A stretch of 64,000 nt of DNA from Paenibacillus tundrae (GCF_036884255.1 NZ_CP145605.1:682001-746000), one strand, 5' to 3'. Positions 36,301 to 46,432 are shown, counted from the stretch's first letter. Notes: generated from the sequence alone by a model not told the origin. Numbers and translations are program-made.

Positions 36301-37053
36301 GAGGCTAATCAGATCGCAGGCGTGAATTCTGAGGAGCTAGGCGTATATATTGAGCACAGCGACGGAACGAAGGAGCTTGTACACGGTAAACTCGTTACGA
36401 TCAACAATGATAATCAACAAGGTATTGAGATTCAAGTCAACAAATTCAGTACGTTCTCCGTTGTTAAAGTGAAAGACTGGACGGACAACAGCTTGAAAGC
36501 TCAGCCATATATTCAAGGGTATACAGATGGTAGTTTCCGACCAGAGCGTTATGTAACCCGCGCAGAAATGGCAACATTAATTACGCGTATTACAGGAGCT
36601 TCTACGTTGGAAGGCAGTCATCCTTTTACAGACGTGAACTCCAGTCACTGGGCAGATGCGGCTATCTCAGTAGCAGCTCAATCCGGTTATGTTCAAGGCT
36701 ACACCGATGGCAGCTTCAAGCCAGATCAAGCGATTACTCGTGCAGAAATGGCAGCTCTGTTACAGCCGCTAGTAACATCTGATCTGATGACTGCTGTGCC
36801 GTCAACATTTACCGATGTAAACGGGCATTGGGCACAACAGGCAGTAGAACAATTGAGTTCAGCAGGAATAGTTACCGGATATGCGGATGGCTCATTCCGT
36901 CCAAGTCAGCCGATCACTCGCGCTGAAGCCGTGACGATGTTGAATAAGCTGATTGGTCTTCAAACTGCAACAGATGCAGCAGGACAGTGGTCGGATGTAC
37001 CTGCCACACACTGGGCTTATGCAGCAATTGAAGCAGCTTCTATCCGCAAATAG
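33355..37053 (+). CDS. S-layer-homology surface protein with GLUG and fibronectin III repeats
   Basis: A 1232-residue exported protein anchored to secondary cell-wall polymer. Order: signal peptide (ends near VQAKS, residue 40); GLUG-type beta repeats (about 160-370, with VGGLAGS, VGGIAGYS, IGGLIGE); a domain with fibronectin-like strands; two FnIII domains (555-645 and 668-762, each ending in YVFAVRS / YIFAVRA); a Gly/Pro/Thr-rich linker (775-812); a beta domain often found before SLH repeats (815-1040); and three SLH motifs (1045-1232, with GYTDGSFRPERYVTRAEMA, GYTDGSFKPDQAITRAEMA, GYADGSFRPSQPITRAEAV). It has no catalytic domain that I can name, so adhesion or matrix binding is likely. ATG 33355 follows AGAGAAGGGAAG; an ATG at 33247 is less likely. 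Confidence 0.9.
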   Translation: MHKKDRQKRFRLLKRIGIVALAFLMVLGLLPGLFQQGVVQAKSCYDQTETDSDGVEWNLISSPEELYCVGEDANGNYKLMSNITEADMSTFLNGGSWTPISYEIEDESEPFTGRFDGNGYSISGLRTTDETQYDVGLFSDLYDAEVKNLILNDVSFTGNASVGGLAGSISNSSIEGVHISGVLQGNRRVGGIAGYSNNSEYINNSTNVVVSTLDEYGESLGGLFGELYESTVIANAAEGTVSGYQTIGGLIGESNDNTIRQSYASGQVIGNYQIGGLIGELNYEYELNQTIEDNYVIGSLKTYAAGEDEFSAETIGGLIGEIRKNGSNDDIQVIIQNNYVAASLAVDLSNGVSSPIDHQTIGSVIGKVKGSTDQVTIFNNYFDLNKISTNQQNGSDYAMGLTTEQMKQQSNFSGWNFDGVWTFRQRINDGYPILQSSKLMYAPIPPLPEPTINYLYPYPMNGTITQSTSKVKVKLNEAGRFYFDNQMYDENIGQSDEDTKLHALANQSYVDLEANEEISFLFTGLNENTSYRVFLAVEDMNGQLKNMGHRGYDTPANSTPLPQNVVATPGDGQAALEWTEEPEVEYRVYMYQGTEAPKDPDLWTDVTDSYIDGHIGGLTNGESYVFAVRSYASEEVNSDYVASNVVIPQEENTGGGNNGGGGSNPDPDPNFPVPQHVVATKGDKKVTLTWDPITNGYASVYMYEGSSAPIDPSQWILVSTEIMNNSLEINDLSEGEKYIFAVRAVYEDGISEYGISNSVKINITPSNPETPGNGGGGGVITPTPVTPTPSPAPGPVTTSPVPTTPQAPQKEVIKVDVENGDQASTIASLEISRTRSTDGTAKDELLLDQSKTQTIIDQLKRTGSRTAVVLIPDTKDEVSQWDLNLSTQSSAMLAEQGVDLVISNPNVKITIPASSLLGRTDDIYFRLVPVKKETERSEIQTRVQSNETITQVVGTTNIQILGRPMTIETNLQSRPVTLVLPVEANQIAGVNSEELGVYIEHSDGTKELVHGKLVTINNDNQQGIEIQVNKFSTFSVVKVKDWTDNSLKAQPYIQGYTDGSFRPERYVTRAEMATLITRITGASTLEGSHPFTDVNSSHWADAAISVAAQSGYVQGYTDGSFKPDQAITRAEMAALLQPLVTSDLMTAVPSTFTDVNGHWAQQAVEQLSSAGIVTGYADGSFRPSQPITRAEAVTMLNKLIGLQTATDAAGQWSDVPATHWAYAAIEAASIRK

Positions 37054-37083
37054 ATCGTTACATTTATAGTTATGTTCAAATGC

Positions 37084-37127
37084 AAAGAGATATCTTTCAG
37101 TCATTCGGCTGGAGATATCTCTTTTTT
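37084..37127. terminator. Bidirectional intrinsic terminator
   Basis: AAAGAGATATCT / AGATATCTCTTT perfect stem with T-run, between the SLH gene (+) and the convergent dismutase fusion (-). Confidence 0.92.
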
Positions 37128-37240
37128 ACATTTATATTGTGAAGCATCAGGCTTAAAGAGGTCTGACTTATTTATTTATGTTGTCTCTTGCTGATGGAGT
37201 CGTTCTTAGAGTGGAAAAACTTTAAAAATCATAAGAGCCT

Positions 37241-38521
37241 TTAATAAGGTGGCCAAAGTAGCTTTCTTGCCGTCTCATATCGCTCAGCTACTGCAGGCCA
37301 GTAGACGACTTTCCACCAATCCTCAATATATTTTTTGCGTTCATTCTGGTGCTTCAGATAGTACGCATGCTCCCACACATCCAGAGGGAGGAGCGGAACA
37401 ATGTCGGATTGAGATAGGTTCTGATGCTTTTCTGCTTGCAAAATTTCAAGACGATGTGCCCGTGGACTCCAGACAAGCATAGCCCAGCCACTGCCTTCTA
37501 CTTTATTGGCTGCTTCTGTGAATTGGTTCTTGAATGCTTCATAACTGCCAAAATCACGTTTGATCTGTTCAGCAAGCATACCGGATGGTTTGCCGCCACC
37601 CTGAGGGCTCATGATCGTCCAGAAAATAGTATGCAGGTAATGACCTGCCCCGTTAAAGGCAAGCTCCCGTTCCCAGTGTTTTACGAGTTCGAAATTGTTC
37701 TTTTTCCTGGATTCTGCTAATTTTTTCTCAGCGGTATTTAATCCGTCTACATAGGATTGATGGTGCTTATCATGGTGAATACGCATTGTCAGCTCATCGA
37801 TATGTGGCTCCAGGGCGTTGTATGCATAAGGCAGAGGTGGCAAGGTATGTCCGCCAATCGGTACAGGGCGCTCCTTAACAGGAGGTGTTGCAGCTACAGA
37901 AGTGCTGGTGCTATCACTTGTTTGTGTGGGGGCCGAGTGAATTGCTGGAGAGTTTTGGGTCTGAGTAGCAGATGCAGAAGCATTAGAGGTTTCTTTAGCC
38001 GATGTAGCTGCAGGCTTCTCTACGCTTTCTCGTTTGGATGATTGAAGGAGACTGTCCAGCGTAAAAGGGGCATCCGTTGCTGAGTCTCTCAAGAGTCCAG
38101 GCCCACGAAGTGTATCTAACACACCAAGGAAGTACTCTGATTCCCGGATGAAATGTAGAATGACGGTTTTGGCAGAGGGTACGGCCTGCACCGCAGCACT
38201 CTGCTCCAATAAAACATAGAGTTGCCGGATAAACTCTCTGGATTGTGCTATGCTCGTAGACACTAACTGTTCTACGCTACGAAGAATATAGGGGGCGGGA
38301 GAGTGAGTTCCGGGTAACACTTGTTTGATAAGCTGGTTAGCCGTGTGTTCACTGTTTGAAAATGCTACCTCCCATTCCTCCAGTAGTTTGACATATTCAG
38401 GCTCTAAGTTAGGTACAAGTATACGAATAACGAGGGTGTGCTCTTTCTCTTGCTCTTTCCAGAAACGAATTTCTTCGAGTATACGTAGGGGTAAGAGCGG
38501 CCCATATCCTTTCCATTGCAT
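37241..38521 (-). CDS. Fe/Mn superoxide dismutase domain fused to an N-terminal helical domain
   Basis: A 426-residue protein. The C-terminal 205 residues are a dismutase: His ligand in LTMRIHHDKHHQSY, a His in GAGHYLHTIFW, and Asp/His in [16 protein letters not shown]. Unlike SodA it has GAG for GGG and the ending WPAVAERYETARKLLWPPY. Residues 1-150 are all-helical with EIRFWKEQEKEHTLVI, resembling DUF2935-like ferritin-type bundles. A Ser/Thr/Ala-rich linker (155-215) joins them. There is no signal peptide. It resembles SodF of Bacillus plus the extra domain. The second ATG (38521) is chosen because GGGAGGATG lies just ahead; ATG 38539 overlaps that site. Confidence 0.88.
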   Translation of the reverse strand: MQWKGYGPLLPLRILEEIRFWKEQEKEHTLVIRILVPNLEPEYVKLLEEWEVAFSNSEHTANQLIKQVLPGTHSPAPYILRSVEQLVSTSIAQSREFIRQLYVLLEQSAAVQAVPSAKTVILHFIRESEYFLGVLDTLRGPGLLRDSATDAPFTLDSLLQSSKRESVEKPAATSAKETSNASASATQTQNSPAIHSAPTQTSDSTSTSVAATPPVKERPVPIGGHTLPPLPYAYNALEPHIDELTMRIHHDKHHQSYVDGLNTAEKKLAESRKKNNFELVKHWERELAFNGAGHYLHTIFWTIMSPQGGGKPSGMLAEQIKRDFGSYEAFKNQFTEAANKVEGSGWAMLVWSPRAHRLEILQAEKHQNLSQSDIVPLLPLDVWEHAYYLKHQNERKKYIEDWWKVVYWPAVAERYETARKLLWPPY

Positions 38522-38670
38522 AACCAAGCATCCTCCCATCAGTGATATGATTCCGAATCCATTTTTAACATTGAAATTAGGCTAAAACTGCCCAGTCTCT
38601 GTATCCTCGAACATGTCGTGCATAGCCATCGCATCAATATATTCATAAATGATGTTGTCCTATGTATACA

Positions 38671-38692
38671 AAAAAAGAGCCCTATAGGGCCC
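38671..38692 (-). terminator. Intrinsic terminator after the hydrolase gene
   Basis: GAGCCCTATAGGGCTC-like self-complementary stem, followed on the minus strand by an eight-T tract, 45 bp beyond the stop at 38737. Confidence 0.78.
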
Positions 38693-38736
38693 TTACGTAG
38701 TTCGTAGTCAGAAGTTATATCTTCAGGACATAAATG

Positions 38737-39750
38737 TTAATATCTGTCCAGGTCGTCACTGGTGGTCTTCGTTACATGGCTCAGGAAAGTAGATACGCGG
38801 CGCAGGTATTCTTTGGGATGCTCACGGAAGATTAACTCATGATGGGCTCCGTCCACGATCCATTCCTCTGAATTTGCATTGGTCTGATTGGCGGCGAGCA
38901 GCTCCGCGATTGGATAAGGCGCCTTCTCATCTTCCGTACCGTGAATGAAGAAAATCGGAAAAGGATAATCCTCTTTTTTGACCTCTTGATACGGAATTTG
39001 CTGTAATCCAGTGCCGTTCAGAACCGGGAACAACAGCTTCATAATCTCAAGTGTAGGTTGGCGTGGCAGATTGATCTGATTATGAATGTTGTGATACAAC
39101 GTATCTGGTTCAAGTAAGAAGGTACTGTCCAGAATCATCGCATCGACATCCTCGGTGAGAAGGCCTGTCTGTAATGCGGTGCCCGCACCCATGGAGAATC
39201 CCCATACGACGAGCTCCTCAGCCCCTCGTTGCTTGGCCGTTTGAATGGCACCTAGCAATTGTTGAGATTCCGCTTTGCCGCCTGTAGCGACAGCCTTGTT
39301 TACCTGAGAAGCAAAACCATAATCGAACATAATGACGTTAAATCCAAGTTGGTGCGCATAATGGGCAAGGTCATACATCGGAACCCAAGTTTCCTCACGG
39401 TTGGCACCATAGCCATGACTGAAGATGATCGTTTTGTTCACATCTTTGTCGGCCGGAATATACCAGCCCTGCATCGTTCGGCTTCCATCTGCCGCAGGGA
39501 ACGTAATGTCTTCATACTTCATGTTCCTCGCTTGCATCGGATTAGAGAAGACAGGGGCTACCGTTGGGTTGGATAAAACCCAGGCAATGTAACCGTGTAG
39601 TGCAATGAAACAAAAGAGTAGAAAAAATACCACGGAGAGCAGCAACGCTACGATAATATGCTTGAACCGAATTAGCCTTGGCGATAACGAAGTAGGCAGA
39701 TCGGACACTTTCGTTTGCAGCGGGGCTTCGCTCTGGGATGTCGAATACAT
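38737..39750 (-). CDS. Membrane-anchored alpha/beta hydrolase
   Basis: A 337-residue hydrolase with one N-terminal membrane helix (about 30-58, FKHIIVALLLSVVFFLLFCF) and an external or cytosolic alpha/beta fold. The oxyanion strand is IIFSHGYGANREE, the nucleophile elbow is WGFSMGAGTA, and the acid and His are in FIHGTEDEKAPY and DGAHHELIF. It resembles B. subtilis YqkD-like serine esterases; the substrate is unknown. It is divergent from the IclR gene. The 345-bp gap between them shows no definable feature apart from A+T-rich runs. Confidence 0.88.
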   Translation of the reverse strand: MYSTSQSEAPLQTKVSDLPTSLSPRLIRFKHIIVALLLSVVFFLLFCFIALHGYIAWVLSNPTVAPVFSNPMQARNMKYEDITFPAADGSRTMQGWYIPADKDVNKTIIFSHGYGANREETWVPMYDLAHYAHQLGFNVIMFDYGFASQVNKAVATGGKAESQQLLGAIQTAKQRGAEELVVWGFSMGAGTALQTGLLTEDVDAMILDSTFLLEPDTLYHNIHNQINLPRQPTLEIMKLLFPVLNGTGLQQIPYQEVKKEDYPFPIFFIHGTEDEKAPYPIAELLAANQTNANSEEWIVDGAHHELIFREHPKEYLRRVSTFLSHVTKTTSDDLDRY

Positions 39751-40094
39751 GATTGCCCCTCCTTATAAATTCAGATGAAATTGAGGATAACAACGAGAAC
39801 CATTCAGCTCATATACGTAGTTCCTAAGTCGCAGGAACGGATGATACAAATGCACAATATATCTTTATCGTATGTTCCTATATAACCAAAGTCAATTGAT
39901 TGGCAGCATTTGTTACGCAATTGTTATATAGTTCTGAGAGGATCTGGTTAACATTTCCTAAGTGTACAAATCGCGGGAAATTCAGTCTTATAAAAAGGAG
40001 AATTTTGCCCCATTTTAGTTTACAGATGAGATCGTTTCTCATATAATTTATGTAACCAAGTTTCATGTGATGAAACATGAGGAGGCTTAGTGTC

Positions 40095-40838
40095 ATGGAA
40101 GACCGCAAGTTGACCGTCAGGGCTGTGGAACGAGCCTTGGATATATTATTGTGCTTCACAACGCGGAGTGATCTGGGGCTTACCGAGATTGCCAGCCAGA
40201 TTGGTCTGCACAAAAGCACGGTTCACCGGCTGATGGCAACCTTGGAAGAACGTGGATTTGTCATCCGGGATGCAGCTACCGAGAAGTATCGGCTTGGTAT
40301 CCGGATCTGGGAGCTATCTGCTCATATGTCCCGTAGTGATGACCCAGCTATCCTTCTTCTACCTGCGATGGAGCGACTGAGAGATCGACTCGGGGAGACG
40401 GTTAGCTTGTATTTGCGGGATGGCAGTGAACGGATTCGGATTCAGGCTGTTCAGAGCGATCAGGCTATACGGCGTGTAGCTCCTGTTGGTGTGCGCCTTC
40501 CTTTATCCGTAGGAGCTTCCAGTAAGGTGCTGATGGCCTTTGCAACGGAAGAGGATCGTGAGGAACTGATGAATGGGCCGGAGTGGCCTGTCTTTATCGA
40601 TCCTAAGGTCTATCTAGCGCAGATGAAGGATATTCTGGAGCATGGTTATGCAACGAGCTATGAGGAGCGTGAACCGGGAGCTGCGGCGGTATCTGTACCG
40701 ATTATGGATCGCAAAGGCCAAATTGCTGCCGCATTGTCTGTATCAGGGCCTGTCAGCCGTCTATCACAAGAGACATTACATGAGTATGCGCCGGTGTTGA
40801 AGGAAGCAGCTGCTCAGATGGGCTTGATGTTATCTTAA
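40095..40838 (+). CDS. IclR-family transcriptional regulator
   Basis: A 247-residue regulator. The N-terminal winged helix reads VRAVERALDILLCF, TEIASQIGLHKSTVHRLMAT, then the wing LEERGFVIRD. The C-terminal effector domain holds LGETVSLYLRDG and the family tail EREPGAAAVSVPIMDRKGQ. IclR proteins bind small carbon acids and control catabolic or bypass genes. The ATG at 40095 lies 8 nt after GAGGAGGC; the ATG at 40077 overlaps that site. The gene upstream is a divergent hydrolase and the one downstream is thiC under its own riboswitch, so the target is unclear. Confidence 0.92.
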   Translation: MEDRKLTVRAVERALDILLCFTTRSDLGLTEIASQIGLHKSTVHRLMATLEERGFVIRDAATEKYRLGIRIWELSAHMSRSDDPAILLLPAMERLRDRLGETVSLYLRDGSERIRIQAVQSDQAIRRVAPVGVRLPLSVGASSKVLMAFATEEDREELMNGPEWPVFIDPKVYLAQMKDILEHGYATSYEEREPGAAAVSVPIMDRKGQIAAALSVSGPVSRLSQETLHEYAPVLKEAAAQMGLMLS

Positions 40839-41010
40839 CGAGTTTGTTCAACCACAAGGCTCTTATGGAACATATATGTCATGATGAATCTGCTGATTCT
40901 GGAACATAAAGGTTGTTTTTCCTTCTCGGTTGAGCTATCCTGATATGGACAGCCCAGCGGGGCTTGATGAATTGAATATGACACTGCGGTATACTTGCCG
41001 CAACTTGTTA

Positions 41011-41112
41011 ACGTTACTAGGGGAGTCCGAATTGTCCGGACTGAGACGGAATCGCATGAGATTCTGGACCCTTTGCACCTGATCTGGATCATACCAGCGT
41101 AGGGAAGTAATC
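41011..41112 (+). promoter_or_regulatory. TPP riboswitch (THI element)
   Basis: The conserved TPP aptamer core is present: AGGGGAGTCCG, CTGAGACGG, GGACCCTTTGCACCTGATCT and GGATCATACCAGCGTAGGGA, closed by TTACT / AGTAA. Binding of thiamine pyrophosphate would favour the downstream terminator at 41202 and shut off thiC. A TATACT -10-like box lies at 40990-40995. Confidence 0.96.
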
Positions 41113-41201
41113 GGCCAATTAACCATGAACATCAATGGGATGTAACGTATGGCTGGACTCGATTAGAGTTCGGTAGTCGGCACATCATTGGTGATGGACA
41201 T

Positions 41202-41230
41202 AGCCGGTTCCCTCGGGAACCGGCTTTTTT
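41202..41230 (+). terminator. Riboswitch-controlled terminator upstream of thiC
   Basis: AGCCGGTTCC / GGAACCGGCT, a perfect 10-bp stem with CTCG loop and six T residues, 90 nt after the TPP aptamer. Confidence 0.92.
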
Positions 41231-41442
41231 ATATACAGTGAGCAGAGACAGAATCTAGCTTGAGAGTTACTTTCGATGAAAGAACCGAGGCTGGAATCTG
41301 TTATGGAATCTATTCAAATGAGCTCGGTGAATGAATCGTTCTCTGCCGTATGATGTCTTACTGTATATTGTCTCTCTAGGGAAGGTTGTCATTGCTCCTT
41401 GTATGGATGGTCTCCAGGTTAGATGCGCCCGCATGGAAATGA

Positions 41443-43293
<1,851 letters not shown>

Positions 43294-43387
43294 GAAAATT
43301 CGGAGATGACAGGCTTCCATAGCTTTAATATGAAAAAATGTTTAATGTTTTGAAAGGCCGAATTCCAATTCAACGTAACGTTTGGGT

Positions 43388-43531
43388 TCAATCCAACTTA
43401 CGCCAAATCTGAAATAGGATGCCTGCGATGACAAACAGAACCCCGTCAGACAGCTTAAGATTACCAGCATGCAGAAGTGCAGAACAGATCATACCTACTA
43501 TGAACAAGATAAGAGTATATAAAAATCGCAT
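43388..43531 (-). CDS. Small membrane protein, 47 residues
   Basis: This short gene encodes two hydrophobic helices (FLYTLILFIVGMICSALL and DGVLFVIAGILFQIWR) joined by a short polar loop (HAGNLKLS) and ending in RKLD. Its ATG at 43531 is preceded on the minus strand by GAGAGGTG at an 8-nt spacing. I do not recognise it. The two-helix pattern with a basic end looks like a real membrane peptide rather than chance. Its left neighbour is thiC, which it converges on. Confidence 0.6.
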   Translation of the reverse strand: MRFLYTLILFIVGMICSALLHAGNLKLSDGVLFVIAGILFQIWRKLD

Positions 43532-43566
43532 TACTTATTCACCTCTCTCGTTAATTAAAATGTGTA

Positions 43567-43596
43567 AAAGAGAACGATTTTTAAATCGTTCTCTTT
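43567..43596. terminator. Long perfect hairpin, likely terminator
   Basis: AAAAGAGAACGATTT and AAATCGTTCTCTTTT form a 15-bp perfect inverted repeat separated by 2 nt, with T-rich arms on both strands. It lies between the racemase-like gene (stop 43843) and the small membrane-protein gene, so it may end transcription from the former. The remaining 240 bp up to 43842 show no gene. Confidence 0.75.
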
Positions 43597-43842
43597 TGTG
43601 AATTTAATTTTATATATTTTATTTTAGCTCAAACATATAAAATATTTATTAATAAGGGACTTATTAATAATAAAAATTCTTAAATACACCTCTGGAATCA
43701 TTATCAGCTGAGCCTGAGAAACTAACTTCCAGAGCCCAAAACCTATGGAAATTTATTATTATAAGTTATACATATTAATATGGAATAGACTAGATATAAA
43801 AAGTATAAAACTAATGCCCTAATCTACTCCCCATTCCAACAT

Positions 43843-44532
43843 TCAATGCGGTGCTATGCCTAGCTTCTTCTTCAAATACGTTGCAAGCAATGCCAAAGGG
43901 CTATGGATCGCAATACCCGTGTCTGCCTGGACAAGCGCAGCAGCAGGAGCCATGGATAATTGGGCTGCGACTACCGTTTTGCCGGGATGCTGCCCAGCAA
44001 TATACTGTAATCCTTCACGTACTGCTGCAAGATAACCTTCCTTGTCACCGCGCATAATCAATTGAAACGTCCCAGGAATACACACTGCCTCTGGCTGAGG
44101 CGCCTCGGTGACACAGTTCGGCTCTTTCTCATAATCCTGTTGTAAAGCCTGATACACCCGTGCCATCGTACCTTCAACTGTAGCCGGGTTGGTAAAAGCG
44201 AATATGTATTCCTTGTTCTCGCGCTGTATCTCCGCTAACAGTGGGTCATCAATGCCGATGACAGGAATGGCAATCTCCCGTGCTTCCTGTTCCAGAACAG
44301 CAGCAAACAGGGTGCAGGTCACAAGAATGGCATCGGAATGGCAGCGTTCAATCCATTGCAGGGTTTGGGATACTTTGTCCTTCGTTATTGCGTCGGAGAA
44401 GCCTTCATCATGTTTAAGCCGATCCAGACCGGGATCAACATAATGCACGAGTTCCACCGCATAGGCTGATAGAGCTTCTTCGACCAAGGGAATGTTGGAA
44501 TAGTGAGCGTGAAAACAACTGATGGTAAGCAT
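43843..44532 (-). CDS. Aspartate/glutamate racemase-superfamily protein
   Basis: A 229-residue protein of the Asp/Glu/hydantoin racemase fold. The first-half cysteine is present as Cys73 in ILVTCTLF. The second-half catalytic cysteine, normally in a GCT-like motif, is replaced: the matching segment reads VVAAQLSMAPAAAL. Related proteins with this change are annotated as racemase-like but may not racemise. It is soluble with no signal peptide. There are no close co-directional neighbours; a 310-bp gap precedes it with hairpins but no gene. Confidence 0.8.
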   Translation of the reverse strand: MLTISCFHAHYSNIPLVEEALSAYAVELVHYVDPGLDRLKHDEGFSDAITKDKVSQTLQWIERCHSDAILVTCTLFAAVLEQEAREIAIPVIGIDDPLLAEIQRENKEYIFAFTNPATVEGTMARVYQALQQDYEKEPNCVTEAPQPEAVCIPGTFQLIMRGDKEGYLAAVREGLQYIAGQHPGKTVVAAQLSMAPAAALVQADTGIAIHSPLALLATYLKKKLGIAPH

Positions 44533-44766
44533 AGTAATTTTCCCCCTAATGGCTTCAGCTGCCTGTGAGCAACTTAGGCTTGCCTGAGTAATTACCCATT
44601 ATAGAGGGTGGGCAGGGCACTGTACATACTGTATACGCTTGTACATATGCCAAGTAAACCGTCACATGATGAAACTGACATCATATATGAAAAGACAAGG
44701 GAATCGCCTGGTAACAGTTTCACCATCCGATTTAACCAATGTGTACTCGACAACAGCGAATAACCG

Positions 44767-44795
44767 TCATTCCTAGCGTTCTGGAAGGACGGTAA
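44767..44795. promoter_or_regulatory. Hairpin in the 310-bp gap upstream of the racemase-like gene
   Basis: CCGTC-A-TTCC / GGAA-G-GACGG stem with a 9-nt loop and no T-run. GTACATA-type direct repeats lie at 44620-44650. The role is unknown; the gap has no other feature. Confidence 0.35.
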
Positions 44796-44842
44796 GCTGA
44801 TTGTAACCGAATAAGCACATGAGACGGTTAGGTCATAATATA

Positions 44843-45010
44843 TTAGCGCATAGATGGCGTAGCGTTCTTATTGGCGATCTTTTGCTGCAAAATTTCATGA
44901 AAGGATAGGCCTTGAGTGCTCTCATTCTCCTTTTTTGGAGCATTGGTCGCCGTGTTGCGCGGATATTGGTGGTGATACGGGATCATTTGCTGAATAGGCA
45001 TGCGGATCAT
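44843..45010 (-). CDS. Small basic protein, 55 residues
   Basis: The ATG at 45010 is preceded by AAAGGAGGAACCAAG on the minus strand, an excellent ribosome site. The product begins MIRMPIQQMIPYHHQYPRNT, then a polar Lys/Glu/Asn-rich middle and GLSFHEILQQKI, a likely amphipathic helix that recalls short flagellar-operon peptides, a weak impression only. It is not recognised by name. A perfect 18-bp palindrome lies 42 bp upstream. I think it is a genuine gene because of the ribosome site and the clear operator-like element. Confidence 0.65.
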   Translation of the reverse strand: MIRMPIQQMIPYHHQYPRNTATNAPKKENESTQGLSFHEILQQKIANKNATPSMR

Positions 45011-45051
45011 CTTGGTTCCTCCTTTGATGCATTATTTATGTATTTATGTTT

Positions 45052-45069
45052 TATACCTATATAGGTATA
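45052..45069. promoter_or_regulatory. Perfect 18-bp palindrome upstream of the small gene
   Basis: TATACCTATATAGGTATA reads the same on both strands. Its position, 42-60 bp before the ATG at 45010, suits an operator overlapping a promoter. The rest of the 530-bp gap 45011-45540 holds one further hairpin (CAACCA/TGGTTG, 45258-45290) and a terminator, but no gene that I can support. Confidence 0.55.
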
Positions 45070-45452
45070 TGTGACTTGTTATATGAAATGAGCAAATTTA
45101 TGATGTAATTCCAATTGGATTGTAGTGATTTTACCCGGTATTTGAGAGATGTAAACGTTTTTAGGGAAATTCAGGAATAAAGGACTGTATTTCGAAGGGG
45201 ACATATGGGAGGATAGAATCGGTTGTTAAGTGAATAGACCCAATTTTAAATAAGTCAACCATGCCCTAATTAAGGCATATTGTCTGGTTGAATAGGTACG
45301 GGAATTGCTAAGTAACTTGGTACCTTAGACCGTTGTTTGAAGGGAAGCAAGGTTATCTGTTTGCGCAAATAATAAGCCCACTAGCGTTGATCTGACTCTA
45401 ATAAGTGATCTATCATTGGCTGAAATTATTCGCTAAAAGTACACATAACAAA

Positions 45453-45477
45453 GAGCCATCGGATTCCTCCGATAGCT
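45453..45477 (-). terminator. Intrinsic terminator after the GyrI-like gene
   Basis: GAGC-T-ATCGGA / TCCGAT-G-GCTC stem followed by a TTTGTT tail on the minus strand, 65 bp past the stop at 45541. Confidence 0.75.
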
Positions 45478-45540
45478 CACTCAATATGAATCTAGAGTAT
45501 AAACTTATGATTAGTCATAGCTATCACATAAAATAACAAT

Positions 45541-46362
45541 CTATTGCATGGATTGAACAGCAATATATACATCTACCTGAACATTCTCAGGGTCGATGCT
45601 ACGTTCATCATACAATTCGAAGTCCCCTGTAAATATACGTTTATGCTGATCTGCCCAAGCCCATACTGCTCCCCATGCTTCACCTACAACTTCTGCCATA
45701 GGTCCTCTTCTGGAGGTGAACACGGCGTAAGTAGCCGGAGGCAGATGAACTGAATCCATATCCTCGGGCAAAGCTTCATCCACATTCACTTCGTGACCAA
45801 CCAGAATGGTGTACTCCCCGGTAATACCGTCCGTATAGTCGCTGTAACAGCCATAGCGAGCTACCTCTGGTGCAGACAGTTGGTCGGAGGAGAAATACTG
45901 ATTCCACAAGCTTTGAATGCAGCCTTTGCCACTGATCTCAATCGCATTGGTTGTTCTCGCTGACACACCCGCAAGTCGTTTCGCCGGGAGTGTGACATAA
46001 CGAACAGGCTCAGACAATCCAAGAAGCGCACCGCCCAGACCATTCGACTCCGTAGATGTATCATTTGAATCGTCCCCTGAGCTTGCCAAGGTTCCTCTCT
46101 CTATAGTGCCATTCCATCGTTTCAAATATGGAAGCTGATTCCGCAGCATAGATCGTGCAGACTCCTCATCCATGCCTTCCTCCTTGAGAATTGCGGTGCA
46201 CATTTCAATCATACCTTCTAGTGGAATGTTAGGCTGCTCGAATTGCCCTTCCTTATAACAGTAGATACAATACTCTCTCGTAGCCTTCCCATCAGCCTCT
46301 GTTCCGAACTGTGCTGGAGTTGTTAGCGGCATACCGCAGCTTTGGCATAACGTCGTGTTCAT
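45541..46362 (-). CDS. Zinc-ribbon + GyrI-like effector-binding protein
   Basis: A 273-residue soluble protein. The N-terminus has a zinc ribbon with two C-x2-C pairs (LCQSCGMPL and YCIYCYKEG) of the putative zinc_ribbon_2 type, then a helical segment (about 45-85). The C-terminal 155 residues are a GyrI/AraC-effector-binding domain (VSARTTNAIEISG, YTDGITGEYTILVGHEV, PPATYAVFTSRRGP). GyrI-like domains bind small molecules or gyrase. The ATG at 46362 sits behind CGAGGAGGAATTG; the longer frame to 46467 overlaps the WYL gene. The WYL regulator lies 70 bp upstream on the same strand, so they form an operon. Confidence 0.85.
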   Translation of the reverse strand: MNTTLCQSCGMPLTTPAQFGTEADGKATREYCIYCYKEGQFEQPNIPLEGMIEMCTAILKEEGMDEESARSMLRNQLPYLKRWNGTIERGTLASSGDDSNDTSTESNGLGGALLGLSEPVRYVTLPAKRLAGVSARTTNAIEISGKGCIQSLWNQYFSSDQLSAPEVARYGCYSDYTDGITGEYTILVGHEVNVDEALPEDMDSVHLPPATYAVFTSRRGPMAEVVGEAWGAVWAWADQHKRIFTGDFELYDERSIDPENVQVDVYIAVQSMQ

Positions 46363-46432
46363 ATCAATTCCTCCTCGATCGTTGTAACTGAATATATGGA
46401 AAGTATACCGAGAGGAACTAGACAGCAGTCTG

